Assembly (NCBI RefSeq): GCF_041820985.1
Contig: NZ_JBGUAU010000021.1
Span: 26,111 to 90,110, forward strand
Reading direction: 5' to 3'
Length of the DNA stretch: 64,000 bases
Source: Evansella sp041820985
GTDB lineage: Bacteria; Bacillota; Bacilli; Bacillales; Salisediminibacteriaceae
Shown: positions 62,961-64,000 of the stretch, one piece after another
Layout: the number at the start of each line of letters is the position of its first letter
How positions within the stretch are numbered: position 1 is the first letter of the stretch
The notes under the pieces: model-generated
Seen by the model: only the letters and a program-made list of their open reading frames with translations
The model's database searches: none
Told to the model about the DNA's origin: nothing
Translations under genes and position numbers: made by a program

Positions 62961-63013
62961 TAAATTAGGTGTAGACAAGGTGCCTATATAGACTTACTAG
63001 AACTCAATATTGA

Positions 63014-63039
63014 AAGGGAAAAAGACCCCCTTTTTCCCC
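63014..63039 (+). terminator. Candidate terminator between the GNAT and GDPD genes
   Basis: agggaaaaag pairs with ctttttccc around a short C-rich loop. No long T run follows on +, so its efficiency is uncertain. Confidence 0.5.
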
Positions 63040-63051
63040 TGTCATAAAAAA

Positions 63052-63990
63052 CTATTTCAATAATTCCATCATTAAATCAGGTCTATCGGTGATAATTCCG
63101 TCTGCCCCTAAATCAATTAGTTCTTGCATCGTTTCTTTATCATTAATTGTCCAATAATGAACATCCATTCCTCGGTTATGTGCTCCACGTAAAAGCTTTT
63201 TATCCGTCAAATCAAACCCAGAGTCTTCTGTTGGTATTTGTAATGCATCTATTTGAGGTCGATATATACTATTTAAGAATAATTTATGGAATATAACAAA
63301 TTTCTTTATATCATCCTTACCACCGCTGATTGCAACCTGATCATTTGAAATTTGTTGAAAGTATTCAACGATTGTATGCTCAAAAGAAGCTACTAAAACA
63401 TTATCAACTACGTCATATTCTTGAACTAATTCCCAAAGCTTGTCACTCATTGGTTCGTAAAGGTGTGCATCATTCGTAGCCTTTAACTCAATTACTAATT
63501 TCATATCTCCGAACTGCTCGAATATTTCCTCCACCGTGGGGATTGTTATCCCTTTTCCACGAAAAGGATAGTTACCTTCTTCATCTTCAAAATAATAACC
63601 CGCATCTAAACCTCGTATTTGTTCTAGCGGCATATCGTTTACTCGACCTAAACCATTTGTCGTTCTATTAACAGTAGAATCGTGAACTGCAACTAGATGT
63701 CCATCTATCGTCATATGGATATCAAATTCCAAAGCATCTACCCCGAGTTCTCTTGCATTCTCGAATGCTACTAATGTGTTCGATGGAGCAAGACGCTCGC
63801 CTCCTTGGTGTGCAATAACGAGTGGCCTATCTTCTTCATATTCGAAAAACGGTTTACTTGGGCGCTCCGATACAGGAAAAAGAAAAATGCTTGCCCAGGT
63901 GAACAGGAAAACACCAATAATAATAGCAATTGATTTTACTACCTTTTTCTTTTTAGATGAAGATGTCACATTTAATATGGCTAGTTTCAT
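63052..63990 (-). CDS. Glycerophosphodiester phosphodiesterase family protein
   Basis: A 312-aa protein with a basic N-terminus, one membrane helix (about 19-39) and an exported GDPD TIM barrel. Conserved residues include ALEFDIHMTIDGHLVAVHD (metal Glu/Asp and catalytic His) and VIELKATND. The first motif reads AHQGGERLAPSNT instead of the usual HRG...PENT, so Arg is Gln and Glu is Ser. GDPDs split glycerophosphodiesters to glycerol-3-phosphate and alcohols. The start is near the window edge and an upstream start cannot be excluded. Confidence 0.85.
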   Translation of the reverse strand: MKLAILNVTSSSKKKKVVKSIAIIIGVFLFTWASIFLFPVSERPSKPFFEYEEDRPLVIAHQGGERLAPSNTLVAFENARELGVDALEFDIHMTIDGHLVAVHDSTVNRTTNGLGRVNDMPLEQIRGLDAGYYFEDEEGNYPFRGKGITIPTVEEIFEQFGDMKLVIELKATNDAHLYEPMSDKLWELVQEYDVVDNVLVASFEHTIVEYFQQISNDQVAISGGKDDIKKFVIFHKLFLNSIYRPQIDALQIPTEDSGFDLTDKKLLRGAHNRGMDVHYWTINDKETMQELIDLGADGIITDRPDLMMELLK

Positions 63991-64000
63991 TTTCTTTTCT

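Overview
The window is a stretch of chromosome from an AT-rich member of the Bacillaceae (Bacillus in the broad sense; the species cannot be named from the sequence). As I recall the B. subtilis 168 map, most genes fall in the order of the murC-sftA-ytpQP-ytoQP-ytzB-ytnP-trmB-ytzH-ytmP-ytkP-ytjP-murJ(ytgP)-ytfP-leuS-yttB-ytqAB-ytpBA-ytoA-metK-pckA-ytmA-ytlACD-ytkD interval. Shine-Dalgarno sites are strong, GTG and TTG starts are common, and metK and leuS carry a SAM riboswitch and a leucine T-box respectively. No rRNA, tRNA, prophage, IS transposase or CRISPR array was seen.

Layout. 1-9.7 kb: end of an M29 aminopeptidase, murC, a short-form nicotinate phosphoribosyltransferase, the septal DNA translocase SftA, YtpQ, a thioredoxin-like protein with a PTS-EIIC-like membrane protein, and a lipoprotein. 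9.8-25.6 kb: YtoQ, a DUF84 NTPase, an M42 aminopeptidase, YtzB, a Vpr-type secreted subtilase, YtnP lactonase, TrmB, two YtzH-like proteins, YtmP, a NERD-like protein, ThpR, cysteine synthase, PepV and YtzE. 25.7-36.8 kb: an RsuA-type pseudouridine synthase, then a cell-envelope neighbourhood with two tandem SEDS proteins (FtsW/RodA type), a divergent ATP-grasp ligase, an HxlR regulator and the lipid II flippase MurJ, followed by a DUF4349 lipoprotein, a YjbQ-family enzyme, pyrroline-5-carboxylate reductase and an unrecognised coiled-coil protein. 37-51 kb: YtfP, LeuS, an MFS transporter, threonine aldolase, the tRNA wobble-modification pair YtqA/MnmM, YtpB/YtpA, YtoA, MetK and PckA. 52-64 kb: YtmA, an SsuA/THI5-like ABC transporter (ytlACD), the Nudix enzyme YtkD, an fdhE-mobA pair, a polysaccharide deacetylase, YuzF, an unrecognised anchored acidic protein, a methyltransferase, an acetyltransferase and a GDPD-family protein.

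The genes are mostly housekeeping. The unusual content is between them. Three families of dispersed elements fill the longer gaps: family A (ends AGGCTAC/GTAGCCT, starting with a CTACCCTGAAAATACG-like block), family B (a roughly 40-nt hairpin whose stem sequence differs between copies while pairing is kept, expanded in one place into a 122-bp unit repeated three times) and family C (ends GAAGAGGCTG). Several copies lie exactly at, or run into, the 3' ends of genes. A candidate terminator/antiterminator switch sits just upstream of the vpr-like protease. I saw no cluster of genes that looks like a wholly new multi-gene system. The structured repeats and the vpr leader are the best leads.
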